64,000 bases of DNA from Virgibacillus siamensis (GTDB lineage Bacteria; Bacillota; Bacilli; Bacillales; Amphibacillaceae), in contig NZ_FUIH01000007.1 of NCBI RefSeq assembly GCF_900162695.1, forward strand, positions 868,001 through 932,000, in the 5' to 3' direction. Of the stretch, positions 8,053 through 16,350 are shown piece after piece (position 1 is the first letter of the stretch; each line of letters opens with the position of its first letter). The position numbers were made by a program, and so were the translations under genes. The notes under the pieces are model-generated. The model was not told where the DNA came from and searched no databases. It saw only the letters and a program-made list of their open reading frames with translations.

Positions 8053-8679
8053 ATGGATTTACACGTAACAAAAAAGAATATGTCTTTCAATCTTGAGGAT
8101 TACGGTATTAGAGTAGTTGATTTCATTGTACAGTCCATTCCCTTACAATCCACATATGGCAATGTAGAAGGGCGTAACGGTACGATTGATTATGGCGCAA
8201 CATACGGACAACGTACAATCAAAGTACCCTTTCATATGGAATCAACGGACTTATTAGACTTTCCTTTATTAAGGGATCAGCTTTTCGGATTAATTGCCGG
8301 GGCTGATTCTTTTTATATAAATGAACGAAGAAAAGCAAGTTATCAACCGTACAAATTTGAAACACCAGGACAAGAACATGTAATACCTGATGATTTTAAA
8401 AATGTAAATGTAGACGGTAAGCGTTATTTAGTCAGATTGAAGAATGTAATCGAATTGGAACAGATGATAAAGCACGGTAGCGGGGAATTGGAGTTTGCGA
8501 CTACTGTATTACCTTTTGCGGAATCAGCAGGAACTACCGAAGATATAGACAAAAACGGTATCGACCCTGCAAGCGGTTTTTGGACTGGCGACATGGGTAT
8601 CATACCCGAAATGGAAACGGTAAGCTATTCCCCTGCAATGTGGAGTGATGTCGGTTTTAAGAAATGGAGTGATATTTAA
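8053..8679 (+). CDS. phage distal tail protein (Dit)
   Basis: A 208-residue protein with the features of short Dit proteins. It has an N-terminal beta-rich domain with GTIDYGATYGQRTIKVPF near residues 43-60, followed by an LFGLIAGADSFYI segment and a region ending in LEQMIKHGSGELEFATT. Dit forms the hexameric hub that joins the tail tube to the baseplate and adsorption apparatus. It directly follows the tape measure gene. Unusually, the gene after it is not the Tal-like protein; a receptor-binding block of four genes lies between. Its last base is shared with the next start codon. Confidence 0.78.
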   Translation: MDLHVTKKNMSFNLEDYGIRVVDFIVQSIPLQSTYGNVEGRNGTIDYGATYGQRTIKVPFHMESTDLLDFPLLRDQLFGLIAGADSFYINERRKASYQPYKFETPGQEHVIPDDFKNVNVDGKRYLVRLKNVIELEQMIKHGSGELEFATTVLPFAESAGTTEDIDKNGIDPASGFWTGDMGIIPEMETVSYSPAMWSDVGFKKWSDI

Positions 8680-9167
8680 TGGCTACCTATACAACGAATT
8701 ACAATTTGTATAAACCTAACGCCAACGATTCTGCTATACAAGTTGACACATCTTTAACGGATAACTTTGTAGCAATCGACACGGAAATAAAAAACAGACA
8801 AAACGAAATTTCTAGCAATAATACAGATATAAGTAATTTACAAACGGATGTAGGCACACTCACTAATTTGAGCACAGTCGATAAATCGAATCTTGTTAGC
8901 GCTGTTAATGAAGTGAACGGGAAATTTATAGAATCCAACAAAGGCGCTTTTGTCGCATCGGGTGACGGTGCGGCGGTTTCTTTCAATATCCCGCATGGAT
9001 TAAGTGCAGCACCTTCTTTTTACGTATCACAGGAAGGTAGCGCAGACACAGGAACAGCGGAAATAAGCCATGTAACAGCAGATGCTACTAATCTAATCGT
9101 AACATTCAAAGCAGCACCCGCAGCAGGTACTAGCAACGTTACAATTGTTTGGAAGGCTGAAATCTAA
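8679..9167 (+). CDS. phage tail appendage protein, unknown receptor-binding candidate
   Basis: A 162-residue protein. The N-terminal half contains TTNYNLYKPNANDSA, resembling the attachment region of several Firmicute tail fibre proteins, followed by a short coiled-coil (NEISSNNTDISNLQTDVGTL). The C-terminal 75 residues are beta-rich, with a GAFVASGDGAAVSFNIPHGL segment like the head domains of trimeric fibres. The architecture (anchor, coil, beta head) suggests a small trimeric receptor-binding or baseplate appendage protein. It overlaps the genes on each side by one base. The specific receptor cannot be read from the sequence. Confidence 0.6.
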   Translation: MATYTTNYNLYKPNANDSAIQVDTSLTDNFVAIDTEIKNRQNEISSNNTDISNLQTDVGTLTNLSTVDKSNLVSAVNEVNGKFIESNKGAFVASGDGAAVSFNIPHGLSAAPSFYVSQEGSADTGTAEISHVTADATNLIVTFKAAPAAGTSNVTIVWKAEI

Positions 9168-9553
9168 TGACGACATGGACTGACTTTGCAAGAGTAAGAG
9201 AAACCATGTACAACAATAGGGTATATGACGCATTCAAAATATACAATGCGGGTAATATTCCTATTCATCCATTCGAGGAAGAATTGAAAATAATCATTTA
9301 TAATGTAGAGGGTTCAACATCATCATTCGAATTACAAAACACAACAAACGGATCATTGTTTAAAGTGAATGAAGCAGTACCTAATACAGTGGTAATCGAA
9401 TTAGACGGGCCAAGAATTAAAAAAGACGGATTAGCTTATTTACGAAATACAAACCGAAAATATATAGAATTATCTCCGGGTATGAATGACTTTAAAATAA
9501 CAGGTGCAACTAGAGCTGATTTTCAATTCATATTCAGATTTTATTACAGGTAA
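9167..9553 (+). CDS. phage tail protein of unknown function, beta-rich
   Basis: A 128-residue protein I do not recognise with certainty. It is beta-rich: IYNVEGSTSSFELQNTTNG and RKYIELSPGMNDFKITG are strand-turn patterns seen in small tail-associated carbohydrate-binding or baseplate domains. Its start shares one base with the preceding stop, and it sits within the receptor-binding block between Dit and the Tal-like protein. A role in the baseplate periphery is inferred from position alone. Confidence 0.55.
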   Translation: MTTWTDFARVRETMYNNRVYDAFKIYNAGNIPIHPFEEELKIIIYNVEGSTSSFELQNTTNGSLFKVNEAVPNTVVIELDGPRIKKDGLAYLRNTNRKYIELSPGMNDFKITGATRADFQFIFRFYYR

Positions 9554-9565
9554 GGGGGCAATTAT

Positions 9566-10276
9566 ATGGCAGATATTAATGCGAGTTTAAAAACAACGTT
9601 AAATGGCAAAGCGCCACAGCATAAAATAGAAGGCCAGAACGCTTTCGAATTTAGCGAAGGTTCAGATGGCGCACTACACATTAAAACAACAGACGTAAAC
9701 GGTAAACCGATAGACCCTAGAGAAGTTAGCAACCTGCCGACTGATTATCCAGACAGCGCAACTAAAGCTGCAATAGATGCATTGAAAGCTGAGAACATTG
9801 CTTTAAATAATAAATTGCAGGGGATTATTGACGGTACTACTCCGGCTAATACTCAACTAACTGGGAGTAGTGTGGCAGTTCCGGTTGATTTACAGTATCA
9901 AGCGTTGACTGACCCTTTACCAATTAAAAGTATGCCTAACATGGGTAAGATAACCCTTGCAGATAATGTTGTAGTACCTGCAAGCGGTAAGCAAGCCTTT
10001 ATTACTGATGTCGGGGCAATTGAGGGCTACAAAAAAATGACCGTCTATATCGTATCAGACCAAGAATTTAAAGCATCGGGATATATTTATGACCCGGTAA
10101 CTGGTAACTTAACAGAAGAATTTATAGAGATTTTCCCGAGTCCAGTAACAAGTAGACCGAATCGGCCGCAATATAAGGTGCTACCTGACTATGTGACAGA
10201 CCGTTTTCAAGTGTGGTTCACAAATAATGCGGCGGTAGATTGTACAGTCACTATTACGATAGCGGTGCTGTTCTAA
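9566..10276 (+). CDS. phage tail fibre-like protein
   Basis: A 236-residue protein with GGGGG ribosome-binding site. The N-terminal 70 residues resemble baseplate upper protein starts. Near residues 67-90 a short coil (ATKAAIDALKAENIALNNKL) leads to a beta-rich C-terminal domain that contains KITLADNVVVPASGKQAFIT. This anchor-coil-beta plan is typical of trimeric tail fibres or baseplate upper proteins. It ends one base into the start of the phosphodiesterase gene, so the two are probably coupled and may act in the same adsorption device. Confidence 0.62.
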   Translation: MADINASLKTTLNGKAPQHKIEGQNAFEFSEGSDGALHIKTTDVNGKPIDPREVSNLPTDYPDSATKAAIDALKAENIALNNKLQGIIDGTTPANTQLTGSSVAVPVDLQYQALTDPLPIKSMPNMGKITLADNVVVPASGKQAFITDVGAIEGYKKMTVYIVSDQEFKASGYIYDPVTGNLTEEFIEIFPSPVTSRPNRPQYKVLPDYVTDRFQVWFTNNAAVDCTVTITIAVLF

Positions 10277-11064
10277 TGCAGTCTAAACGTAATTTAACGC
10301 CAACACGTACAATGGCGAGAAAATATCCCGGTGTCATAATCCCATCCGTTCAAGAAGGTACGTTATTTGTTGCGCACCGTGGAAGCATGGCAACAGCGCC
10401 GGAAAACACATTGCCTGCATTTCAAGATGCAGTTATTTTTGGGTATAGTGGCATAGAAACAGATTTAAAACTAACTTCCGACAATGAATTTGTGCTGATT
10501 CACGATGCTACGGTTGACGGAACAACGAACGGAACTGGGAAAGTTTCCGAAATGACACTAGCAGAGATACGAGCATTAGACGCAGGTTCATGGTTCGACC
10601 CTTCATACGCAGGAACAAAAATACCAACATTTGACGAGTATTTAAGTTTATGCCGGAGTTCATCAGTTCAACCGTTTATAGAATTAAAACCATCATTTAC
10701 TGTTGCTGAACTCGAATGGGCGATACAAAAAATCCGAGAACACGGCATGAATGCAATGACAACTTTTATCGCAGCGTGGGACGTAAATTTAAGGAGAGTT
10801 AGGCAAGCTGATAAACGTATGAATGTAACACTCATTGCAGGTTCACAAGGGTTATCAGATAAAGTGTTGCAAAACGCTATTGAAATTGGTAATTGTGGTG
10901 TCAATGCATATTATAATGACTTGCTACCGGATAGAGTAGATTTGTTCCGTTCTAATGGGATTGAAATAGGGTTATCAGCGAATGACACAGCGTTGGAAAT
11001 TGAAGATGCGGTTAATAATATAGGCGTGAAAACAGTAACAACAGGCTCATACTTAGCGCCTTAA
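10276..11064 (+). CDS. virion-associated glycerophosphodiester phosphodiesterase
   Basis: The 262-residue product (counted from the ATG at 10276) carries the GDPD TIM-barrel signature: HRG at residues 34-36, PENT at 42-45, ETD at 61-63, and HD at 76-77, followed by PTFDEYL and ELKP. His34, Glu61, Asp63 and His76 are the expected catalytic and metal ligands. GDPD enzymes hydrolyse glycerophosphodiesters. In phage tails of Gram-positive hosts they are thought to cleave teichoic acid during adsorption. No signal peptide is present and the gene lies in the tail module, which supports a virion role. An in-frame ATG at 10240 would add 12 residues, but the start sharing a base with the preceding stop is more natural. 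Confidence 0.85.
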   Translation: MQSKRNLTPTRTMARKYPGVIIPSVQEGTLFVAHRGSMATAPENTLPAFQDAVIFGYSGIETDLKLTSDNEFVLIHDATVDGTTNGTGKVSEMTLAEIRALDAGSWFDPSYAGTKIPTFDEYLSLCRSSSVQPFIELKPSFTVAELEWAIQKIREHGMNAMTTFIAAWDVNLRRVRQADKRMNVTLIAGSQGLSDKVLQNAIEIGNCGVNAYYNDLLPDRVDLFRSNGIEIGLSANDTALEIEDAVNNIGVKTVTTGSYLAP

Positions 11065-11103
11065 TAGTATTAATTGCTTATGTGAATAATCCCGTAATTA
11101 TCC

Positions 11104-11109
11104 TATAAT
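11104..11109 (+). promoter_or_regulatory. possible -10 box before the Tal-like gene region
   Basis: A perfect TATAAT occurs in the 64-bp gap after the phosphodiesterase gene, upstream of a good ribosome-binding site (GGGAGGGG at 11115-11122). No convincing -35 element stands 16-18 bp upstream, so an internal late promoter is only possible. Confidence 0.25.
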
Positions 11110-11128
11110 TTTAATGGGAGGGGTATTC

Positions 11129-11251
11129 ATGTTATGGATAATACTTGCAATACTGCTATTGCCTTTTGTAATAATTTTTCCTGTCATGGTTTTATCTGGA
11201 CGAGCAGATGAACAAAGCGAAAGGCAATTGAACGAACGGAAGAAGAAATAA
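11129..11251 (+). CDS. small single-span membrane protein, 40 aa
   Basis: A short gene with a strong ribosome-binding site GGGAGGGG seven bases before the ATG. The product has one hydrophobic segment (residues 2-22, LWIILAILLLPFVIIFPVMV-like) and a charged tail rich in Glu and Arg. The function is unknown. It lies between the phosphodiesterase and the Tal-like gene. Small membrane peptides inside tail modules are sometimes superinfection-exclusion factors, but nothing in the sequence proves that. Confidence 0.6.
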   Translation: MLWIILAILLLPFVIIFPVMVLSGRADEQSERQLNERKKK

Positions 11252-11298
11252 TTACTCAACTAACGCACGTCGATAGTCGCATATCGGGAGGTGAATAA

Positions 11299-14034
11299 AT
11301 GACCGAAGAATATTTCATAACTCCGGTACAAGTGAACGAAACAGACACTACAATTCCGGTCAATGACACATCGTATATGTATGTACGTGATTTAAACGGT
11401 AACGAATACCCAATACAAGCTACCATACAAAACGATTACGAGTTAAACGGAAGTCAGCAGTTTTCCGCAACAATCGAGGTAAGCAAAGTCAATAATTTAT
11501 TTATTGATGAAATCGGGGAAATGTGGATTATATCCGATCATAACGATGTGGAACACAAAATAATATACGCAAAGCGGCAAGGTAAAGGGGAACGCCTGAC
11601 AGTCAATGTCAAGGCTGTTCCTCTTTTCTTTGATTCCATGAATAATCAACGCATCTATACACGGTATGATGAACACATGACAGCTACACGGTTCTTCGAT
11701 TTAACCTTTGCCAATAGCGGATTTAATTATGTACTTGTCGATACATTTTACGCTTTAGGATGGGAAGGTGTCGGGGATGGGGAGACACGCCTAGAAACAT
11801 TCAAACGTGGCATAGAGCGTTACGGTGCCGAATTTAGAATTGTAGGAAACACAGTATATTTAGAAAAGCAAATCGGACGAGATACGCAATTTCAATACCG
11901 ATATAGATTGAATGCATCAAATATCCAACAAGAAATAGATGCCAACGAATATTGGACATACGCAAAAGGTTACGGAGATTATGATGAAGGTGGAAACGAG
12001 GGCGCAGAAAATAATGCAGGATTAATCAGGGAATACACTTCCCCACTCGCTGACGTAATCGGTATACGTGAAGCGCCGCCTATTAAGAATGGTAACATCA
12101 CAACAACAGCAACAATGGACGAACAACTTGAAATTTTAGTTGACGAATCATTGAAAATAAGTGTATCAGCAGACATTCACGATTTACGCAAACAAGGATA
12201 TGCACTAGCGCAACCGGAATTAGGCGACAGGACGTTTCTCATTGACGAACGAATCGGATTAGATGCAGAAGTCAGAGTAGTTGATATGTCTGTCAAACGT
12301 AACTGGAAAGGCGAAATACTTGATTTAAAACTAACACTAGGCTCTAAATCACTTGTCAAACGCCATCAATCGGAAATTGAAACAGCACGTAAACAAGTCA
12401 ATCAGTTGTTGGAAGGCAAAATTAAGTTACCTTTTTCTGTATTAGATAATGCAGTAGCAGAGGCAACAAAAGCACTACAATCAGCACAAACGGAATTGAT
12501 TTTTGATAATAACGGCATTACTGCTATTGATAAAACAGATCCTAACCTTGTGACGTTGTTTAATTCAGCAGGACTTGGCGTTTCAACAGACGGTGGCGCA
12601 ACATTCGAAAATGCTATAACAGGAAACGGAATCAATACAAATTTACTGACGGCAGGTACGATAAGCACGGACTTTATTTCCATCTATGGTGGGGATTCAA
12701 TGGGTAATACCACCATACAAGGTGGAGTATTGAGAGCAACGGGTAAATTTGACCGTACTTTCGCAGGCGGGAATGTAGATTATGAAGCATTTACCGAAAC
12801 TTGGAACGGACTTATACGTACTGGAATCATCAGCAAAACAGTAGATGGCAATAAGTTAAATATCAGCGGTAGACAAATGGCAATGACTGATAAAAACCTG
12901 ACAACACAAAGGGAAGTGCATAGCGGTTCGCCTGATTATAGCGGTGCGCGGTTTATTGACTTTTACGCAGGTGAAACACGCACGGGAGATGTTGTCGGTG
13001 GCGGTATGCATATATATAGCGGTCAGGCGTTAACACAAGAATCTAATTTCGGTATGAATTTCAAAACGGGTTCGGGGTATGCTTCGGATTTTTATAACAC
13101 CGTGACGAGGGTTCACGCTGATGGTAACGCATTAGAATTATGGCGCACGCAGTCATTTAGCACAGGGCCGTCTGGTTTAATGCTTAACTTTAAAGCATCG
13201 GACGGTAACTCACAGGGTTATTTAGGTATTCCGACAGATAACTATAACATGCACCTGGTTTCGAACTTTGGCGAAATCCATTTACGAGGTGCGGGTTTAA
13301 ATGTAAGGGCGGCTGACGGTTCAGCTTGGCGAGGCGTTAAAGCGGCTAAGTTTTGGGCGGTTGACCGTGAAATTGATTTCGGAGGTACTGGACGAGTTGC
13401 CAATGATGCATCAGGAACAACATACATTCAAGGTAACGGCGAAGTTGTTGCATCTCGATATAGTGACGGTACGACTGTTCCATTTACAGCGGATAGGGTA
13501 AGGTTGTCATCGGGAATCATAACAGACCGTTATTCAGGTGCTAACATCCTTTTAGGACAAGACGGAACAGGAACAAAAGTAGAATCGCAAACAATACGGA
13601 CTAGAACATACTCAGGCGCGGGAAGTACCGTTGTAATAACAGACGGTGGTGTATTAGGACGTTCAACATCGGCAAGCAAGTATAAAGTTAATATACAACC
13701 TTTGACGACAGATAATCGCATATTAAACTTACAGCCAAAACAATGGTTCGATAAGCAAGCTAGCGAATCATACGCAAACTTACTAACCGAAGAATACAAC
13801 GGTAAAGTAATTGACTGGTCGAAGGAAGAAGATATTCCTATAAAAGAAATACCTGGACTAATTGCAGAAGATTTAGTATTGCATGGATTAGAAAAATATG
13901 TACAATACAGCAATAATGGAGAAGTTGAAGGCATCGACTATTCTCGATTGTGGATTGAATTAATTCCAATCATTAAAGACCAACAGTCAAGAATTGAAAC
14001 ATTGGAGGGCATAGTAAATGGAACAACCAAATAA
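11299..14034 (+). CDS. Tal-like tail protein with C-terminal S74 intramolecular chaperone domain
   Basis: A 911-residue protein. Residues 1-350 match the prophage tail endopeptidase/Tal N-terminal region (gp27-like hub fold), including the TRFFDLTFANSGFNYVLVD segment. Residues about 380-780 form a long beta-rich, Gly/Thr/Asn-rich region like a beta-helical fibre shaft. The last 125 residues resemble peptidase S74 chaperone domains: a Ser/Lys pair in GRSTSASKYKVNI near residue 790, then GLIAEDL, DYSRLWIELIPI and a terminal coiled coil. S74 domains trimerise the fibre and then cut themselves off. The protein would sit at the tail tip and mature by self-cleavage. The start has AGGTG at 11289-11293. 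Confidence 0.82.
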   Translation: MTEEYFITPVQVNETDTTIPVNDTSYMYVRDLNGNEYPIQATIQNDYELNGSQQFSATIEVSKVNNLFIDEIGEMWIISDHNDVEHKIIYAKRQGKGERLTVNVKAVPLFFDSMNNQRIYTRYDEHMTATRFFDLTFANSGFNYVLVDTFYALGWEGVGDGETRLETFKRGIERYGAEFRIVGNTVYLEKQIGRDTQFQYRYRLNASNIQQEIDANEYWTYAKGYGDYDEGGNEGAENNAGLIREYTSPLADVIGIREAPPIKNGNITTTATMDEQLEILVDESLKISVSADIHDLRKQGYALAQPELGDRTFLIDERIGLDAEVRVVDMSVKRNWKGEILDLKLTLGSKSLVKRHQSEIETARKQVNQLLEGKIKLPFSVLDNAVAEATKALQSAQTELIFDNNGITAIDKTDPNLVTLFNSAGLGVSTDGGATFENAITGNGINTNLLTAGTISTDFISIYGGDSMGNTTIQGGVLRATGKFDRTFAGGNVDYEAFTETWNGLIRTGIISKTVDGNKLNISGRQMAMTDKNLTTQREVHSGSPDYSGARFIDFYAGETRTGDVVGGGMHIYSGQALTQESNFGMNFKTGSGYASDFYNTVTRVHADGNALELWRTQSFSTGPSGLMLNFKASDGNSQGYLGIPTDNYNMHLVSNFGEIHLRGAGLNVRAADGSAWRGVKAAKFWAVDREIDFGGTGRVANDASGTTYIQGNGEVVASRYSDGTTVPFTADRVRLSSGIITDRYSGANILLGQDGTGTKVESQTIRTRTYSGAGSTVVITDGGVLGRSTSASKYKVNIQPLTTDNRILNLQPKQWFDKQASESYANLLTEEYNGKVIDWSKEEDIPIKEIPGLIAEDLVLHGLEKYVQYSNNGEVEGIDYSRLWIELIPIIKDQQSRIETLEGIVNGTTK

Positions 14035-14155
14035 AGACTACATTAAACAATCATTACTAAATCAAATAGCGGGATTGTCTATGCAAATAGCGCAACGTGA
14101 CGCTATGATTACGGAATTACAGCAGGAACTAAATCAGCTAAAAGGGGAAGAATAA
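14018..14155 (+). CDS. small coiled-coil protein, 45 aa, overlapping the Tal-like gene end
   Basis: An ATG at 14018 follows TTGGAGGGC (a good ribosome-binding site within the previous coding region), and the frame ends at 14155 just before a terminator. The product begins MEQPNKDYIKQSLLNQIAG and ends in a coil (MITELQQELNQLKGEE). Small coil-forming proteins at this spot are common in Bacillus prophages, often annotated as hypothetical. It may be a fibre accessory or assembly chaperone. The overlap of 17 bases and the strong start signal make it a likely real gene. Confidence 0.65.
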   Translation: MEQPNKDYIKQSLLNQIAGLSMQIAQRDAMITELQQELNQLKGEE

Positions 14156-14161
14156 AAAAAC

Positions 14162-14211
14162 GGGGCTACCATACATAGCCCCTTACCGTACTACCGGAGT
14201 TGTAGTGCGGT
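14162..14211 (+). terminator. double hairpin ending the tail operon
   Basis: First hairpin: GGGGCTA (14162-14168) pairs with TAGCCCC (14176-14182). Second hairpin: ACCGTACTAC (14185-14194) pairs with GTAGTGCGGT (14202-14211) with one wobble and is followed by TATTTAATTATT. Together they probably separate tail and lysis transcripts, or act as a processing site. Confidence 0.65.
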
Positions 14212-14282
14212 TATTTAATTATTATCACAAACAACAAATAAAGTCAAACGGGGTACGACCTCATTAACTAGGAGGTTACGAA

Positions 14283-14525
14283 GTGGATGAAAGGGAAAAA
14301 TGGAGAATCAAACGACTAGAAGATGATAACGAACGCATGAAAAATGAGTTAGACGATTTGCAACGCTTTAAAGAATCAACAGTAGAAAAATTAAAAACAG
14401 TATATGAACGAATACAAGACTTAGAAAGCACTAATCAATGGATTTCAAGGTCTTTTTTTTATGTGATTTTTGGCGGGGTTATATCAGCGTTCGGCTCTTT
14501 AATCGTTTGGCTTATAACGAGGTGA
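14283..14525 (+). CDS. xhlA: XhlA-type haemolysin/holin-associated protein
   Basis: An 80-residue protein with a charged coiled-coil N-terminus (RLEDDNERMKNELDDLQRF) and one C-terminal membrane span (FFYVIFGGVISAFGSLIVWL) ending in ITR. This is the XhlA plan, known from the PBSX lysis cassette of Bacillus subtilis, where XhlA works with the holin XhlB and amidase XlyA. The start is GTG at 14283, placed 7 bases after AGGAGG. It opens the lysis cassette here. Confidence 0.85.
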   Translation: MDEREKWRIKRLEDDNERMKNELDDLQRFKESTVEKLKTVYERIQDLESTNQWISRSFFYVIFGGVISAFGSLIVWLITR

Positions 14526-14530
14526 ACTAA

Positions 14531-14953
14531 TTGGACAAACAAGAACAAGAACTCGAAGAACTGGCGAAACAGATAAAAGAAAAGCCTGTCAATCTAATAC
14601 CACATTATGAAACGTTTGTCACTTTTGTATCGGTAACGCTAGCTATTTTATTTATATGGGCGGAAACATTAGACAGGGTTATATTTTCGCTTTTAATGAC
14701 GCAAAGTGGATGGGCTATCAGTTTCATGCTTGTGGGGTTAACAAGCGCATTCGGGTTACTTTTCAATATTAATTGGTTACGTAAATTTGGCATGATAAGT
14801 AATTTCACAATTTACATCGTTGTAGCGATCATCATGCATAACTACATCGGCTTCAATGCAACGTCAATTGTGTTTGGATATATAGCGATATTTTGTTTGG
14901 TGGGATTGCCTTATACGGAATATACGAAAATTTCACGTAAAGGACGGGGATAA
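14531..14953 (+). CDS. four-span membrane protein of the lysis cassette, unknown
   Basis: A 140-residue protein with an acidic cytoplasmic-looking N-terminus (KQEQELEELAKQIKEK) and about four hydrophobic segments covering residues 30-130. The start is TTG at 14531, five bases after the xhlA stop, with GAGGTGAAC as ribosome-binding site. I do not recognise a family. Between XhlA and the holin it may be a second holin, an antiholin or a pinholin regulator; the length and number of spans are larger than for usual class I or II holins. The function is therefore open. Confidence 0.6.
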   Translation: MDKQEQELEELAKQIKEKPVNLIPHYETFVTFVSVTLAILFIWAETLDRVIFSLLMTQSGWAISFMLVGLTSAFGLLFNINWLRKFGMISNFTIYIVVAIIMHNYIGFNATSIVFGYIAIFCLVGLPYTEYTKISRKGRG

Positions 14954-14954
14954 A

Positions 14955-15239
14955 ATGCAAAACATTAACAATTTCAAAATTGAAGAAGAAGTTAAACGAG
15001 AAGCGAAAAGCGGTGTCGTGTCGCAGATTACGGGATTTTTAGCAGCATTACTTCCGGTATTATCCATTGCAGGTTATCAGTTCGACTGGTTCACACAGGA
15101 TTTCATCAACAGCATAGGCGTATTGTTGTCAGCGGGGATTTCGTTAGTTGTAACTTGCATGGCTATTTATAAGAATCACTTTAGCAGCAAGAAGGCACAA
15201 AAACAAAACAAAGCATTGAAACAAAAGGGGTTGAAATAA
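14955..15239 (+). CDS. phage holin
   Basis: A 94-residue protein with two membrane spans (about residues 22-43 and 52-73) separated by a short FDWFTQDFINS loop, and a strongly basic tail (KNHFSSKKAQKQNKALKQKG). This is a class II-like holin plan and resembles holins of Bacillus phages located next to amidases. It would make the membrane lesion that lets the endolysin reach the wall. It starts one base after the previous stop and ends one base before the amidase gene, so the cassette is tightly packed. Confidence 0.8.
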   Translation: MQNINNFKIEEEVKREAKSGVVSQITGFLAALLPVLSIAGYQFDWFTQDFINSIGVLLSAGISLVVTCMAIYKNHFSSKKAQKQNKALKQKGLK

Positions 15240-15240
15240 T

Positions 15241-16293
15241 ATGCCATTAATTATGTTAGATGCAGGACACACAAAAAACACATTCGAACAAGGTGGAGGT
15301 AAAGGCGTACGCAAAGGCGGGCGCAATTACGAGGAACACAATTTTAATATCAATGTAGCAAAACATACGAAACGGTATCTTGAAGCATCGGGACTTGATG
15401 CGCGTATCACGAAACAATCCTTTGCAAGTAGCGAAAACTTGAACAACCGAACAGATGAAGCCAACAGAATAGGTGCTGATTTGCTTGTAAGCATTCATGC
15501 TAACGCAGGTGCATCAGCAGCTAAAGGCGCTTGTGTATTCCACTGGCCTACATCTCCTAAATTCGCTAATATGTGGGTTGATAAATGGAAAGCGGAAAAC
15601 ACGGGTGTAGGACTTCACGGCAACGGGAAACATGAAGTTCGTTTAGGTACATGGACTAATCTCCATATGGTACGCGAAGCAGCAATGCCGGCATACCTGA
15701 TTGAACATGGTTTCATGACTAACGATCATGATTTCGATTATATTTTCGGTGGTAAAAGTGCTGAATATCGCAGGGATTGTGCGAGGGCGATTGCTAAAGC
15801 TGTTTGTGATTACTTCAATGTGAAATTTGTTGATTACGAGGATAACGTACCAAAAAAACAAAGTAATCCTAAACCGTCAAATAAAGACGTTTACACGGTT
15901 CGAAAAGGCGATACCTTATGGGAAATAGCCAAAGACCATAAAATGTCCGTAAGGCGCTTAAAACGGCTAAATAACCTAAAGGGCAATATTATCCACCCAG
16001 GAGACAAATTAAGAGTTGCGGGTAAGGCTAAACCAAAGAAGAAACGTGCGCCTAGATTACCAAAAGGAATTTTAAAACGTGGTGATCGTGGTAACAAAGT
16101 AAGACGATTGCAAAAAGCATTATGCGAAGTTTACTTCTATCCAAATAAAGGTGCGAAAAACAACGGTGTAGACGGCATTTTCGGAAGGAATACAGAAGAT
16201 GCGGTAAGACGTTTCCAGTCCGTATATACTCCACATATGATTGATGGGATTTACGGTAAAAGGACAAGACGAGCGTTAAAAAAGAAATTATAA
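15241..16293 (+). CDS. endolysin: N-acetylmuramoyl-L-alanine amidase with LysM and PG-binding domains
   Basis: A 350-residue, three-domain endolysin. Residues 1-185 are an amidase_3 domain: DAGH near residue 7-10, YEEHNFN near 30, SIHAN near 83-87 and the catalytic-Glu segment LIEHGFM near 156. Residues about 218-260 are a LysM repeat (VYTVRKGDTLWEIAKDHKMS to GDKLRV). Residues about 278-350 are a peptidoglycan_binding_1 domain (LKRGDRGNKVRRLQKAL through VDGIFGRNTEDAVRRFQ). There is no signal peptide, so release depends on the holin. It cleaves the amide bond between MurNAc and the stem peptide. Two different wall-binding modules in one endolysin are less usual than tandem copies of one. Confidence 0.93.
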   Translation: MPLIMLDAGHTKNTFEQGGGKGVRKGGRNYEEHNFNINVAKHTKRYLEASGLDARITKQSFASSENLNNRTDEANRIGADLLVSIHANAGASAAKGACVFHWPTSPKFANMWVDKWKAENTGVGLHGNGKHEVRLGTWTNLHMVREAAMPAYLIEHGFMTNDHDFDYIFGGKSAEYRRDCARAIAKAVCDYFNVKFVDYEDNVPKKQSNPKPSNKDVYTVRKGDTLWEIAKDHKMSVRRLKRLNNLKGNIIHPGDKLRVAGKAKPKKKRAPRLPKGILKRGDRGNKVRRLQKALCEVYFYPNKGAKNNGVDGIFGRNTEDAVRRFQSVYTPHMIDGIYGKRTRRALKKKL

Positions 16294-16298
16294 CATTG

Positions 16299-16320
16299 AG
16301 GGGATTAATTTCCCCTTTTT
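16299..16320 (+). terminator. intrinsic terminator of the lysis operon
   Basis: AGGGGA and TCCCCT pair around TTAATT and are followed by TTTT. The hairpin core is identical to the one after the major capsid gene (2770-2785). It sits 6 bases after the endolysin stop codon. Confidence 0.75.
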
Positions 16321-16350
16321 GTATATTTACAGTCATATTGAAGTATCACA

